The notes: generated by a model from the sequence alone, not told the origin. Positions 11,886-24,059 are shown, counted from the first letter of the stretch. The stretch is DNA of 64,000 nt from Doryteuthis pealeii (GCA_023376005.1 CM042148.1:76065571-76129570); one strand, 5' to 3'. A program made the numbers and translations.

Positions 11886-12404
11886 ATATTATGTGTGTTA
11901 ACTACTTGAGGCAGAGAAGTGTGTATTTATTTTATTTATTTTGGTTGGTAAGTAAAACGATAATGATCCCTGTACTTGGAATGATGCTTAGAACTTCTTT
12001 TTTTTTTCACTTCATGATTTGAGCTGAGCTTGGAAGTTCTTATAAATACAATGCAGAATGTTATTAAGCTTTGGAGATGATATTGCTGCTATTTTAAACA
12101 CATCCCCCCACTGTCATGCATACAGTAGGGGGTCGAGCCAAAGATGTGATTTTTAGATGTGATAGTGAGTGAAGGGAATCTACCTCAGGAAAAAGAAAAC
12201 AAAAAAAAAACCCTTTGGAAAAGCACTCTTATCTAAACAGATGCTTTGAATTTTTTTTCTTCTCATTGATATCTTTTTTAATTTTATGGTTGACTTGGTA
12301 ATCTGTTGGCAAAAATTGACTTAGATTCTCCGTTATTTTTAAAAGAATTTTACTTGGTGTTTTCCAAGTTCTCCTTTTCAGAATAAAGAAATAGATTAAA
12401 TGTT

Positions 12405-12560
12405 TTATTTTGATTTTTCAAACTGTTGTCCTCATTTTTGTTGTCATATATAAAAATACAATGTTTTGGCTGTGGTACTTTCCAACCTTCTTCAGGTGTA
12501 CCTTGTTCATTCAAGATTAGCAATGATTCAACTTGGAAAATCATTTTGAATTGTTTGTCT
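12405..12560 (+). repeat. foldback family, single arm
   Basis: ttttgatttttcaaactgtt followed by gtcctcat, atgttttggctgtgg, cttcttcaggtgt and cttggaaaatcattttgaa match the left arm of 26308-26587. No right arm is nearby. Confidence 0.6.
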
Positions 12561-12599
12561 GTTGAACTATCAAAGCATTGAAGAACTTTTGAAGATCTC

Positions 12600-13260
12600 A
12601 TTCAAATAATGATGTCATTGTTTTTTGTTGCATAGGGCCAAGTTCGAGTTGTAGTAGTAGTCGTTAATTCAGAAACAAAATACGCAAGTTGTATAGTCAC
12701 AAAGGGGTTGTTGATTCCTCTCTAGGCTCGTGGGTTCTTTTTCCCAGAGGAGAGAGAGAGAGAGGGTAAGGTCAAATTATTCTATTGTAAATCATGTTTG
12801 GTACTACTATGCGCAACACATTACAGGGGAACTCGGGAAGCCCCGTCTGCCCCTTCTGAAGGCCCAGCCGAAAAAAAAGAAAAGATTTTTCTATTTTTCC
12901 ATTTCTCGTCCCGGGGTTGGGAGGGTCACCTAACTTCTGCTCCTCCGCCGAAACTAGAACTTTTGGTTTTATTTTTAACTTTAGTTCTGTGGTCATTGGT
13001 CGGTCAGTGGATGCCACCCCAACCCCCTGTTGACTGTTTACCATTTCAAACTTTACCCTCTCTTTGTTCTTACTCTTTTTCTTCTCTTTCTCCAGAAATC
13101 TGATTACCGTTTCCTTTTCAATCCCCAAATTCCCTGTAGACCATGATATTTACGCTACATTTTGCATGCTCATCAATCAGAAAATATCAATTAAAAAAAA
13201 AATTCTTAAATTCAAAAGATTTGCCCCCCCCCCTCTCATTTAATTAATTAAATCAAAGGT
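12600..13260. other. unclassified block of higher GC
   Basis: Contains ctcgggaagccccgtctgcc, a short GA run (12748-12764) and several overlapping open frames on both strands, none with a recognisable product. Probably a repeat I cannot name. Confidence 0.35.
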
Positions 13261-13264
13261 GAAT

Positions 13265-13388
13265 TCCATTATGGTGTAATGGTTAGCAAGCTAGTCTCAT
13301 ATCCATTTACTATTAAATAGCGATTTTGATCCTCACACTTGCATCCCTGTGTTGCATCCCAACCATGGTGAATGGGCTGGGTAAATAC
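13265..13388 (+). repeat. SINE-2-like head, interrupted by TIR element
   Basis: tatggtgtaatggttagcaa is the tRNA-like head and gggctgggtaaatacctact the following part. The TIR element starts directly after. Confidence 0.5.
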
Positions 13389-13391
13389 CTA

Positions 13392-14116
13392 CTAGGGTGA
13401 GTCAAAAGTTTTGCAATATTTTGGTAACGTGAGACACAATTTGGCAGCCCAGAATGCCTTTGCCGATGTTGTGAAGGTGATGAACCACACTGGACTGTAA
13501 GATGCTGAGCTTCCTTAATACTCACCAGATATGTCTCTATGGCTTAAAGAATAGCCTTGGAATCTATGGTTTCTGTGTTGATCATTGAGGTTTTTGCAAC
13601 CTGAGAGAAATTTCTGGAATTATCTGGTTACTGTAGTGAACTTTCACCTTTTGTGTAACAAATGTTTTTGGTTGCTTTAGTGGTGTTAGAACTTGTAAAA
13701 GCATAAGTTAGTGATTTGATTGTCCGGAAAATCATTATCTTAATCCCACTCTCCTGACTTTATCACTTAACCCACCCCTCACCCGTTCACCTTCCCACTA
13801 TAAAAACAAATGTATGTTGTATAAATGTTTCAAATAAAGTGACTGAAGAAGTCGCACTCAATGTGTAACAAAATATTTCCTCTATATCTGTTGTTTTGTC
13901 CACATTTTTTTCCTCTATTCTTAACCACACGTTCATTTGTGTAGCCTTCAAGTTGTACATTGATTGAAGCAATGCACATCGTGTTAGCACACCAACTACC
14001 ATGATACTACCAACCATAGTAGGTACCTTTGATGGTTTGATTTGCTTCAGTCACATGATATATATGTCACAAACTGACACATTCCAAAATATTGCAAAAC
14101 TTTTGACTCACCCTAG
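13392..14116. mobile_element. 725-bp non-autonomous TIR element, Tc1/mariner-like
   Basis: Ends are perfect 33-bp inverted repeats: CTAGGGTGAGTCAAAAGTTT... at 13392-13424 and its reverse complement at 14084-14116. Each end is flanked by TA (13390-13391 and 14117-14118), the target-site duplication of Tc1/mariner transposons. The internal open frames (13313-13525 and 13787-14017, reverse) do not show transposase motifs I recognise. Best read as a MITE-type or internally decayed element. Confidence 0.85.
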
Positions 14117-14118
14117 TA

Positions 14119-15399
14119 TTTTGTATATTTTAAATTCAATTAATTTAAATACTTCTAATATCAGGGGTTTTCAGATGATTAATCACTTTAATCCTTTTTA
14201 TCCAAATATAGAATACTTAATGGGATTAGCCTATTTTGTAATTACAGCAATTGACTCCCTAGATAAAACTGGATTATGAAGTAAATCTATTTTTAAGTTT
14301 TTGAATTGATAAAACATTTTTAATGTTCTTATTAAATCCTGATTCTCAAATTGGCCTTTCATTTTTAAATGTTGAAAAACTTTTTTTTTTACAGATTTAA
14401 AAAAAATAGAAGAAAAAAAAAGATTTTATAAATCAACTGTCTTATATCTTTAATTTATTTTTATTAAAACAACTCTTAATGCTTTAAAAAAATGACAAAT
14501 ATGATGTTTAGCATCACATCAGGACATAATATTTATTTGAATTAAGTTCTTTCTTAGTTGAAGTCATAAAGGTTGTAGTGTTTTGATATCTAAACCTGCA
14601 TACCAGTTTTTTCTCCCAAAATTTTCACCATAGAACATACACATTTAAATAAATAATGAAAGAATTACTTTAAAAACAAAAAACAACTCACTATGCAAAT
14701 ATTACATTGTTTCCAATGAGTTGGTATATGATTAGGGTGCTAACTCCTTTAACTCAAAATGAACAGTTTATTGAGCTTGTGTACCTATCTACCTACCAGG
14801 AAGTGCCAAAGATTACATAAAATCCATATTTTACAAAATAGCCATTGAAAAAATTTACAAAAAAATCAGGGAATTATCCGATTTTAATGAAGCTTCAGGA
14901 TTTTTTCAGGTCACTTAACTTTGGGGATGCAAAATATTGGTGGCTTTTGAAACTAATTACAGTATAAATTGTGAATGAAAATAAGTACTTAGAGAAAATT
15001 AAATGTAAAAAAAAAAAAAAAAAATTTAAGTTTTTTCAAGATTTTATTTTGGTTTTTATTCTGTTGTTTTAATATATAATTAGTTTCTATATCCATGAAA
15101 AATTATAGATCGATATTTGTTCTGTTTAAAAGGGTTGGGGGCCTAACTTTTAAATTGAGTTTTCTCTAAAGATTATTAGATAAAAGTACTAAAGTATACT
15201 CTTTATTAAATAAAGATTTGTTTTTAGAATATAAAAATATGAAATTTCAAACTTAAAATGTTGCGTTTCATATTTTAAATAAATTTTATCTATTAATTAG
15301 GTATATAGATCATTTCTACTATGGTAGGTAGCAATGGTAATATTTATTCTAAAGAATTTTTATTTATTTCCATTGAATTGGTTTGATTGAAACGATTCA

Positions 15400-15431
<32 letters not shown>

Positions 15432-15849
15432 GAGAGAATTCGTTGATTAATAAGTCAACAGAGAAAATTTTATTAAAATCAGGTAATTCCCTGATTTTTG
15501 ATAATCGTTTTTTCCTCCATGATGGCCTTTCATTCGAGGAGAGGTCACGTGACCTTTTTTTCCAGTCAAAATTTTTAAAATTTTTAGAGCATGTTTTTTT
15601 TTCTGCATGTTTAGACCAAAAAGAAAAAAGATATTTCATTTGAATGTTATTAATTATTCTGTAATTGAGTGTATTTGTTTTCTATTATTGATTTCCAAGA
15701 AGAAACTGTTAAAATCCTAAATGTTTTTTTTTTTTTAATCTTTAGATACATAAACAAAGTAGCCATGTTTGCGATATATTTGAGTAAAATTGATTGAAAA
15801 TAATAGTTTAGATTTATTAAAAATAAATTATTTGTGTAATATTATTTTG

Positions 15850-15885
<36 letters not shown>

Positions 15886-17070
15886 CTGATGTTCATCATT
15901 ATTTGACTTAGACAAAAATTTGACTTTAAATAATTGATTTAATTAATTTTAATTTGTTTTTAAAATGAAACAAGAATTTGGCAATAAGTAGCTGCAGTTT
16001 CTACAGTTGTATTTTGTTCACTTGATTATATCATTCTGAAATAAACTGAATCCTATCAAATTAATGAATGATAACTGATATCATTCAAAACTGAAATATC
16101 TTACTTTTAAAAACATTACTTAAATATTAGTACATAGTTATTTGATGGAGTCGTATTCCTTTTTTCTTTTTTTTTTCTTTTCTTTTTTTTCTTTTTTTAA
16201 ATGATTTCTTGTTCCAATGAATAAGTTTTTAAAGAAAATTTTTAAGAAAATGATATATTTTGAAAAAAATTAAAACAGGTTTTAGGTTCTTCTGGGTTTG
16301 TTTTGTTTTGAGAGCAACTGGATAATTAAAAAAAAGTTTTCTTTTAATAAAATTTAGTACATAACTTTGTTTTACTAAATAAGTTTGCTGATTTGTTTTG
16401 AATTTTAATTAGTTCAATATTTTGAAAAATAAACTTTTCTTAGTTAATAGACTGCAAATAAATTACATCTATACCAAATACATACATAGATAATACTATA
16501 CTTTTTTATGGGTATTATACTAGTTGTTGAATAAATGTTAAATAGTGAATGTTTTAGTAAATTTGATTGATTAGTTGGATTTTAGATTGTTCAAATTTGA
16601 AAGTATACTGCTAATTTTTTTTTATGGGGGGTAAATAAATGTATATATATTTTCTTTTTTTATGTTTTTGATTTTTAGACAAATTTTTAAAACAAATAAA
16701 TATTGGCTTTTAAAGCCAATTAATTATTTATTAGAATTATGAATTTGGGTAATTTTGTTTCTATAAAAACAAAAACTTAATTAAAAAATATTTTAACTAA
16801 ATTTCTTTAAGAGCACAGAAAAAAAACTTCACAAGTGTGGTCATATCTAATTTTGTATATTCTATATTTAAGATTATTTTAGTTAAGTTTTTCTACAAAA
16901 ACCTGTTTTGATATATATTAAAAAAAAAAAAAAAAACATTACACTGACTAGTGTATTATTTTCTAGTAATTTTTTAATATACTAATTTCTACATTAAGTT
17001 TATATGAAAATCATGTTTGTTTTTGAACTTATCTCTTGACAGTTTTTATTAAATGTAATTTTTTTTTCTT
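14119..17070. other. AT-rich intron 1 sequence, nothing recognised
   Basis: Very AT-rich, with homopolymers at 15010-15027 (A), 15408-15431 (A), 15851-15882 (32 T) and 16921-16936 (A). No coding signal or named repeat was seen before the acceptor at 17071. Confidence 0.6.
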
Positions 17071-17074
17071 GCAG

Positions 17075-17183
17075 TTTTCGTGGATGTGAACTTTATCGAG
17101 CTGTTACAAATGACAAAACAGCCCATCTACAAAAACTCATTGCTAAACAGAAATCAGCCCCTGCTCGAAAGTCCAAACCTCCC
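17075..17183 (+). CDS. TDRD7: TDRD7/TDRD5-like LOTUS-domain exon (second half of domain)
   Basis: The acceptor is a T-rich tract ending cttgcag and the donor is gtatgt. The first base completes His (CA|T). The exon then reads FRGCELYRAV, followed by TNDKTAHLQKLIAKQKS and a basic tail ARKSKPP. This supplies the C-terminal beta-hairpin and last helix of the LOTUS domain. The helix ending LIAKQKS is the usual end of the first LOTUS domain in TDRD5/TDRD7 (family pattern LVA-(R/K)-Q-(R/K)-S). The exon has 109 nt (1 + 36 codons) and ends in phase 0, matching the start of exon 34842-35183. Intron 1 (11081-17074, about 6 kb) thus splits the LOTUS domain, and intron 2 (17184-34841) is about 17.7 kb. 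Phase agreement on both sides is strong support that these are real exons of one gene. Confidence 0.85.
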
Positions 17184-17494
17184 GTATGTACCTTTTTGTT
17201 TTTCTCTGATAAAAAAAAAAAGGCATTGTTAGCATTAAAATTTTAAAAGTGTGGCTATTGGGAGTGTTTGCCCCGCCTCCCATTAAATGAATAAATCCAC
17301 ATCAGAGGCTTGTCAGCTGTCAATCAGAAAAGATTAGAATCTTTCTAACCTGTTCTTATTGATATAATATTAAAAGAAATGTTTCTATGGGCCAGTAAGG
17401 TAAAGATGTGTAAGAGAAAGTAAAAGGGTTTGAATTTAGCTTGAAATTAGCCCAGTACAATGCTCTTTAATGAAATGCTTAGAGAAAAAGCTAG

Positions 17495-17770
17495 ATGGAA
17501 ACTACACAAGGATGCAGAGTGTTGTTTTAAACAAACCCTGAAAGCAATACTCCACAAAACAGCAGTTGTACAAACCATCAAAGTAAGATGAGCAAGACAT
17601 ACTGGGCACTGCTGGAGAAGTAAAGATGAACTCCTAGCAATGTTCTCCTGTGGACTCCTACACATGGACACACCAGTGTTAACTGGCCAGCAAAAAAACT
17701 TGCATTCATTGGCTCTGCACAGACACCAGATGCTGTCTATAGGACTAATTGAGAGTGATGGCTGATAGGG
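17495..17770 (+). mobile_element. LINE remnant: reverse-transcriptase C-terminal tail
   Basis: The forward translation gives HTGHCWRSKDELLAMFSCG, later GQQKNLHSLALHRHQMLSI and LIESDG. This is the decayed GHCWRS-KDEL / hydrophobic / DTG-type tail common after the polymerase of animal non-LTR retrotransposons. Stop codons interrupt it (e.g. before ARHTGHC and after ESDG). The 165-codon frame on the other strand (17447-17944) is its antisense shadow. Clade not assigned. Confidence 0.7.
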
Positions 17771-18277
17771 ATTAATGTTGAGAGAATCAAAGGAATCCAT
17801 GCTGTCGGCATGTTGTGATGATAAGAATTGCACACTCTCAGACCCAACTTCAAACCAGATGCTTGGGTGTTGACAGTGGACTTGAAAGTCAAATCTCAAA
17901 TCATGAAGATAAGTGATATGTTTACGTAAATTACTATTCCCCATGTATGAAGTGATATTAGAAAGAGTTAGTATATTGGGGTGGGGGTTGGAAGAAAGAT
18001 TCCTCCTTGAAGCTATTCCTGCTTGAATTTAGAATTTTAGAAGAGATGAAAATTATTGGAAGACAGGCTAGGAGAGGTTGACCTGTCTTTATGAAGACTG
18101 GCTGATAATCAAGATCTAGCCATTCATTTCATGTCATTTTTAAGCGTTATGGCTTTTCTTACTCAAATTTGTCTTGAGGAAAATCCAGCTGAAAACAAAG
18201 CCGTCTCTGTCTGGAGAAACTCGTTAAAGAAATAATTTGGTTTTTCTATCTGGTCAGTTGGGTGGAAAATTGTCACA

Positions 18278-18315
<38 letters not shown>

Positions 18316-18912
18316 GCCAGAAAGACAGTAAATTTTCAGCAAAATGATGTCCATACAAAAAGATACTAAAAATGAAAGATTGTCTATCTTTTCTGAGTAT
18401 TCTAGCCAATTTTAACAATACAATCATAACAATATCTTAACCCATGGAGGTTGATATGCCATTAAAAAAAAAATTTGATAACATTGCAGTGAGCAAATTA
18501 AGTGATGTTATTTGGAATTGGTTCGTCTGAACAAGTCTTGTAGGCTTTAATTTACGTCTTTCTGTGATTCTTATTCATTCATCTACACAGAATGATTAAG
18601 TATTCCACTGGCCTTGCACATCTCTACAAAGCAGCCTCCATCTTGGTTATTCAGTGTCTGTTACTCTCTTTTACTTTTACCTATTCCCCCACCCCCTCTC
18701 TGTCTTTGACATTTTTATTTTGATGAATAGTGACGATCTGTATGTTTTTCCAGTTGTGACTAGATTACTTTCAGGCTAGAATGAGAATTGAATTCCTGTG
18801 TAAACATGTCCGGTTCTGCTTTTGCTCTAATCAATGCAACATATACTACAGAACTACAATCATTCAGAAGACAAATATACAACCACTAGCTTAAAGTTGG
18901 TACATTCAAGAG

Positions 18913-18945
<33 letters not shown>

Positions 18946-18980
18946 TCACTCTTTGACTTTTTCACACCAACTGTAACTGG
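17771..18980. other. intron 2, nothing recognised
   Basis: Includes an A run (18280-18311) and an ATT microsatellite (18911-18945). No gene seen. Confidence 0.5.
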
Positions 18981-18984
18981 TGTA

Positions 18985-19095
18985 TTTTCATTGAGCCTGA
19001 GTGACAACAAGTCTCCTGGACTCTTCTGAGTATTCTAGCCAATATTAACAATGCTGTTATCAGGATGGTCTTGATTCTTTCTCTAATTTCCAATT
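18985..19095 (-). mobile_element. LINE C-terminal tail fragment
   Basis: The minus strand reads approximately EIRERIKTILITALLILARI followed by LRRVQET. This is the same tail as 42118-42292, where it is better preserved. Confidence 0.6.
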
Positions 19096-19624
19096 CCTCC
19101 TGTCTTTCCCCAAATATTATTAATATATAACAAACAACTGGGATTATTTACAGAAATGAATAACTTGTATTATTAACAGACATTTTCTTGGGATATTTAG
19201 TTGGTGTGTTAAGCACCAATGCTTTAAAATGTTTAATTTAAGCTTTATATAAACTAGCTGTAACCGTGTAACATTAGTGTATTTGCTGACCCAAAGGAAA
19301 GCAGCATAAGGGTTACTTTAGTATGGTAATAGTTTTTTTAAAAAGTTTTTAAAAAGTTTTTTAATGGTCTAATCTCATACATCCATTTTAAGGTTAGTCT
19401 ACACTAAATTATTAAATATCCATTAAAATATGAAAATACCAGAAGGGTCAGTACGAAATGCCTTTTTGTGATTTCACAGTAAAGTAAAATGATGTTATGT
19501 CTTTATGTAAAATATTTTCTTTTTCTTCTCAATTACAAGGTATGCATTCATGTCAGTCAACAAGAATTTTCTCATCATCAGTTGTTTTCATTTGATAATA
19601 GAAATAGACTTTAGTGTCTGGATA

Positions 19625-19822
19625 ACACCCTGTGGGTTGGGCTTAAATTACTCAGGCTGTATCCTCTGCAGGGGAAATACCCCTCTCCCCTCTAAAAAGA
19701 CTGCATCTAATGGTGAGGCTCAGTTCTGGAGATCTGGGGAATGTAGAGTATCCCTTCATTGCCATTACTCCCAGGTCCACTCTGACTTGGAGTAATAGTA
19801 CCTGTTTGAGTCCCATCTATGC
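19625..19822 (+). repeat. SINE-4 core
   Basis: Contains the ggtgaggctcagttctggag block, ggggaatgtagagta, ccaggtccactctgactt and cccatctatg. It continues directly into the 5S-like segment. Confidence 0.65.
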
Positions 19823-19838
19823 TGAAAATACTGGTTCC

Positions 19839-19923
19839 CAATAGATCAACAAAGTTAAGTAGTGATGAGCCTGTTCAATACTTATTTGGGTGACCACTTA
19901 ATCAACCGTAGGTACTGTAAGCA
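19839..19923 (+). repeat. 5S rRNA-derived segment (SINE3-type)
   Basis: Lines up with the 3' two thirds of animal 5S rRNA: aagttaagtagtgatgagcc for AAGCTAAGCAGGGTCGGGCC, tcaatacttatttgggtgac for TTAGTACTTGGATGGGAGAC, and ggtactgtaagc for GGTGCTGTAGGC. The box A and box C parts of the internal Pol III promoter are recognisable. The 5' third is missing, so it is not a functional 5S gene. It lies inside a composite SINE-4 element ending near 20178. Confidence 0.75.
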
Positions 19924-19989
19924 AACCGGAGTTCTTTTGTCTATCAAAATGACTTGATTTGGCATTTATGTTGTAAAACATGTATCTAA

Positions 19990-20180
19990 GAGTCAAATAC
20001 ATCTGTTTGAAAATGATTTGTATTAGATAGGGCTACTTGATATCATATAACTGTGCAAAAACCTCTTAAGAAACCACTAAACAAAGTATGTAAATATAAA
20101 TGTACAATGTATGCCATTCCTTAACCTCTAGGTATAAAATAACCCCAGATAGGTTGACATGCCATTAAAATCAATCATTT
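19990..20180 (+). repeat. SINE-4 3' body and shared tail
   Basis: gatttgtattagatagggct, catataactgtgcaaaaacc, cctctaggtataaaataacc and aggttgacatgccattaaaa parallel 41690-41850. The ending is the tail shared by several families here. Confidence 0.65.
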
Positions 20181-21200
20181 AGGGGTGTATAGTAATTATT
20201 GCCACAGGGTGTACTACCATGTTCAAACTACCTACTTTGGCATATGTATCACTCAAAAAATTGGCTGAGGACTTAATAAAGAATTAAATATTTTAAAGTT
20301 TCAAATGGTATTTTTATAGAAACTTCATTAATTAAATCACAGTAATTAAAATGGTATGTGGGTGATTAATTAAAAAAAAAACTTAATTCTGCAATTTTAA
20401 AGTAAAATTTCCATTTCATAAATAAATCCATTCAGTTAATTATATATACATCTCACCTGTCATTTGGGATGGAGGGTGAGAAATATTGGTATATTAGTTC
20501 CAGAACGCAGTACATGCCCTTTTATCTAAAAGGAGTAAGGGCTGAGTTTATTGCTCAGCGTCTGAGCCACCCCTGAAGTGGAATGTCAACAGCACTAAGG
20601 CCAGTTGTAGTTTTGATTCTTGTGGGGTTATCCCCACAGTGAACTGTTTTTGTATCAAATTTTATCCTCGTGAGGAGCCAAATAAATACCTATAGATATA
20701 TATATTTTGGGAAAAAAAGGTTTACTAGCAAAAAAGTCCAAGGTGAACAGAGTAAATAGCAATTGCTAGGTTGAATTAACAAGTCCCATGCAATCTTATT
20801 GTTTCTCTCATCCAAGGTTTTGTCAGACATTATTGGAAAAAACCGGGGATTCCATTCTCATTATTTATTTGCTATATGACAGTTTTGAAACACAAAATTG
20901 CAAAGTTAAGGACATATTCACATGGAAATGTAACAAGTTCACAATAGATGAAACAAATTAGAAATAAACACACATTTCAGTGTCTATTTCTCTGTAGCAG
21001 TTTAAAACAGAAGTTTGTTAAATGTTAGTTAGTTTGGACTAAAGGTAGAATTATTTTTGGTCATGCCGTTCTGAATATGGCAGTGCACATGTCCCTCCCC
21101 CTAAAAAAAGAAAAGTAATATTTACTTCTTGAGTATTAGGCTTAAAAATCTCTGAAAAGGTGCATATTATTTACAAATAATTGTTTATTTTTTAGATGTT
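20181..21200. other. intron 2, no clear feature
   Basis: A SINE-1-like stretch may lie at 20515-20690 (tttattgctcagcgtctgag) but is too diverged to call. The rest is AT-rich. Confidence 0.4.
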
Positions 21201-21201
21201 G

Positions 21202-21208
<7 letters not shown>

Positions 21209-21264
<56 letters not shown>
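21209..21264. repeat. CT microsatellite
   Basis: 28 uninterrupted CT units after a short C run. Confidence 0.95.
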
Positions 21265-21268
<4 letters not shown>

Positions 21269-21329
21269 CAAAATGGATGGCATGCACAGGGATTGAACTT
21301 AGAAGCACCAGGTACACTTTAGCTAACAT

Positions 21330-21925
21330 GCCGCCCTGTTGGCTGGGATGTTAGAATGCACCGACTGTACGTCTGCAGAGGGGTAAGACTCCCCCAATGG
21401 GGCCACCTGTTGGCCGTGGGTGGCGACCTGTGATGCTTAAGGATAGAACCCAGGTGGCTGAGCAATCCATGACTTGCAATATTCCACTTTAGGCTTTTCT
21501 TGGGCTAGACGGGCGGTTGGAGAGGCCCCCTCTGATCAATCGGCTGGCCATGTCAAGCCCGTGGCACCTATATGATTGCCCTAACCCTACTGCCCTTTAT
21601 GGCAACCCCCAATCCTTCTTATCATATGGGTGCTAGAAGGCGGTGGCTGAGGGTCTACATGTCCTGGGAATGACATTAAACTCTATCTGATGGTGAGGTT
21701 CCAGTTCTGGAGGTTTGGGGAATGTGGAGCCCCCCTTCATCACCATTGCTCCCTGGTCCACTCTAACCCGGAGTGGTAGTACCTGTTAGGATCCCATCTA
21801 TGTGTTGAATAGAAAAACATGAGTTTATAAACAAAATTGTATTATGCATTAAGAATGAATTTATTTCACAACTTTGTTGGCATTAAATGACCCACCGAGG
21901 TTGATATACCGTAAAATAAAACAAA
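21330..21925 (+). repeat. SINE-4, long form with shared 3' tail
   Basis: Best-preserved long copy: gtctgcagaggggtaagact, ggggccacctgttggccg, ggttggagaggccccctctg, a gatggtgaggttccagttct block, ctctaacccggagtggtagt and cccatctatg. It ends in aatgacccaccgaggttgat and atgcc-like tail with aaaccaaacc repeats. Confidence 0.75.
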
Positions 21926-21929
21926 CCAA

Positions 21930-22585
21930 ACCAAACCAAATCTTTTAGCAACCATGCCTCTTCACTAGGTCATGCATCCTGTATTCTAGTGGATAGGAAT
22001 ATTGGATAACATGTATCTAGTTACTTAAAGGTGGCAAATACCTGAAAAAGAGGACAGTGATCCGAGTATGTTAGTGTATGATAATTTCTCATCTAAAAAA
22101 TTCAGACTAAAGAAGAAGAAGAATAAAGAGTCCGTAGTAAAGGTGTTGGGTGGGGGGGTAAATAGTCTCTCAGTTATAAAACTGAAAGCAAATATTTTTT
22201 ATTTAAAAAAAAATTGGTATCCTACTTTCATCTAAGTAAATACTATTGTGTATGGTAGGTTAGCAGGTTTGTGTGTAGTGGTTACTGAGACATGCAACAT
22301 ACCCTGACTATGTTGACATAGCCAATCTTTTTTTTTTTTTTTTTCTTCATCTATCTGATCTGAGAATCAATAAAAAAGTTGGCTAAAGTTGTTAAAAATG
22401 TGTGTTAGCTAGTTTGAAAGGTTTTTTTAAAATTTCTCTTTTATTTATTTATTTATTCTTATGATCAGAATTTAATAAGGAGTGAGGAGAATTTAGGGTA
22501 ATATTGCTGTTAATATCTCAAACAAATTTTGCATTCCACTGAATTACCTTTGTATGTGTTCACCTTGTTATTTATTCTGATTACA
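21930..22585. other. intron 2, nothing recognised
   Basis: AT-rich with a T run at 22328-22344. No gene or named repeat. Confidence 0.5.
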
Positions 22586-22589
22586 TGTT

Positions 22590-22825
22590 TAACCCCTCCC
22601 ACACACACCAGTAGGGTGTGACACAGTCAATTTCTTAAACTGTTTCCTTCTAGACTGGTTGACATAGTCTAGTCTGCTCTACTATCCATGGAATAGGGGG
22701 AGAATAGTTAGATTCATAGCTTTCCAAAGGGTATGTGAAATACAAATAGCCTCACCTTGGATTTGAATTTGGTTCGCCCTGTCATTGCCTATGACGATGA
22801 CCATTACACCACATGCACTGACCCC
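22590..22825 (-). repeat. SINE-2 (tRNA-like)
   Basis: Minus-strand copy: agtagggtgtgacacagtca, cttctagactggttgac, ccttggatttgaatttgg and gaccattacaccacatg. CA and TA microsatellites follow (22829-22843, 22890-22912). Confidence 0.7.
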
Positions 22826-23289
22826 CCCACACACACACACACAATAACCAATGGGGATTTTCTAAGGCGTGGTTATTGCTAGTTGAAAACTATATATATA
22901 TATATATATATATTATGCTTATAATTTGTAAAACAAATAATTGGAATAAAAATGATTTGGATTTTGAAGTCTTTCATCAGAAATAAAACAAAACATCTGA
23001 AATACATGTTATACGATTTGAGAAAAAAATGATGGCTGTATTTGTTACTTTTAAGTAGAAAAATTCAGGGTAAAAAAAGGTTTGATATTTGAGGGAGGTC
23101 AATGATCTTTGAAAGAGGAGAGAAAAATTGCTCTTGTTTTAATTTCTGGTAACATTTTCCCCTCCCCATGGAGGATGGGAAGAGTTCTTTTTGTTTGTTC
23201 TATTTTTTGGTTTTGTTGCTTCTTAGGTTCTTTTTTTTTTTGTGTAGTGGGAATATTTAACCCATACCTAGGAGGATAAAAGGGGTTCC

Positions 23290-23392
23290 TACCTTTCTGA
23301 AGGGTATTAGTCTGAAATAGCACAACTGGAGTTTGAACTTGCTAACTATGTTGTAACAGTCCAGCACGTTAGTCACTACACCATGGGGACTA
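23290..23392 (-). repeat. SINE-2-like tRNA head
   Basis: tctgaagggtattag, ctggagtttgaacttgc and gttagtcactacaccatggg are the minus-strand head. Confidence 0.55.
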
Positions 23393-23399
23393 CCCCTCT

Positions 23400-23986
23400 A
23401 TATTTTCCGTGCATATATGTATTCCAGTTGACCAATCAGAATATGAGACGGTTAACAAAAAAAGCCAGGCAATTGTTTGGAATGTGAAATTTGTTTCAGA
23501 TTGTTTTATTTTTTTTATTAACAAAAAGAAAGTATCAAGTTTTAAATGGATCTGGTTATTATTTGGAGCAAACTAATTGTAAGTTAAAATTTGATGAGAA
23601 ATACTGTGGATAGTTAAATATAGACAGATTAAATCCCTTATTTGTTCATTTTTATTTGAGTTTTTATCTTTTTTTTTTTGTTTTTCTTCTGATTTTCCCA
23701 CTCATCACATGTACTTAAGTGTGACTAGCAGTGTGAAGGTCTGGGTGATGTTGTCTGACATTTTAAATGAATTTCATTGAGAAAGATGAACAAGAGTTAA
23801 TCCTGTTCACAGTCACTGTCTGCGTCTCTGAAATTTATTGGCCAGCCATCCTGTTACTACCATATTGTTTATCTGTCTTGTTTATTGCATAAGTGTTTAG
23901 CAATATTTAAACATTTTTCAACTGCATATTTATTTGTAATTTGAGATTTGAATCAATAATCCTAGGATGGGGTTTCAAATGGAATT

Positions 23987-24022
<36 letters not shown>

Positions 24023-24055
24023 ATTATTGGAATTTCTTGTAAGTGATAACATTCT
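23400..24055. other. intron 2, nothing recognised
   Basis: AT-rich with an A run of about 29 at 23992-24020. Confidence 0.5.
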
Positions 24056-24059
24056 TGTA

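Noticed and set aside
12772..13128. 118-codon reverse frame and 101-codon forward frame
   Set aside because: They overlap on opposite strands in a repeat-like block. Neither has a family signature or splice context.
17447..17944. 165-codon reverse open frame
   Set aside because: It is antisense to the forward LINE tail (GHCWRSKDEL), and its protein resembles nothing.
19839..19923. 5S rRNA gene
   Set aside because: The 5' third is absent and several invariant positions are changed; it is a derived fragment.
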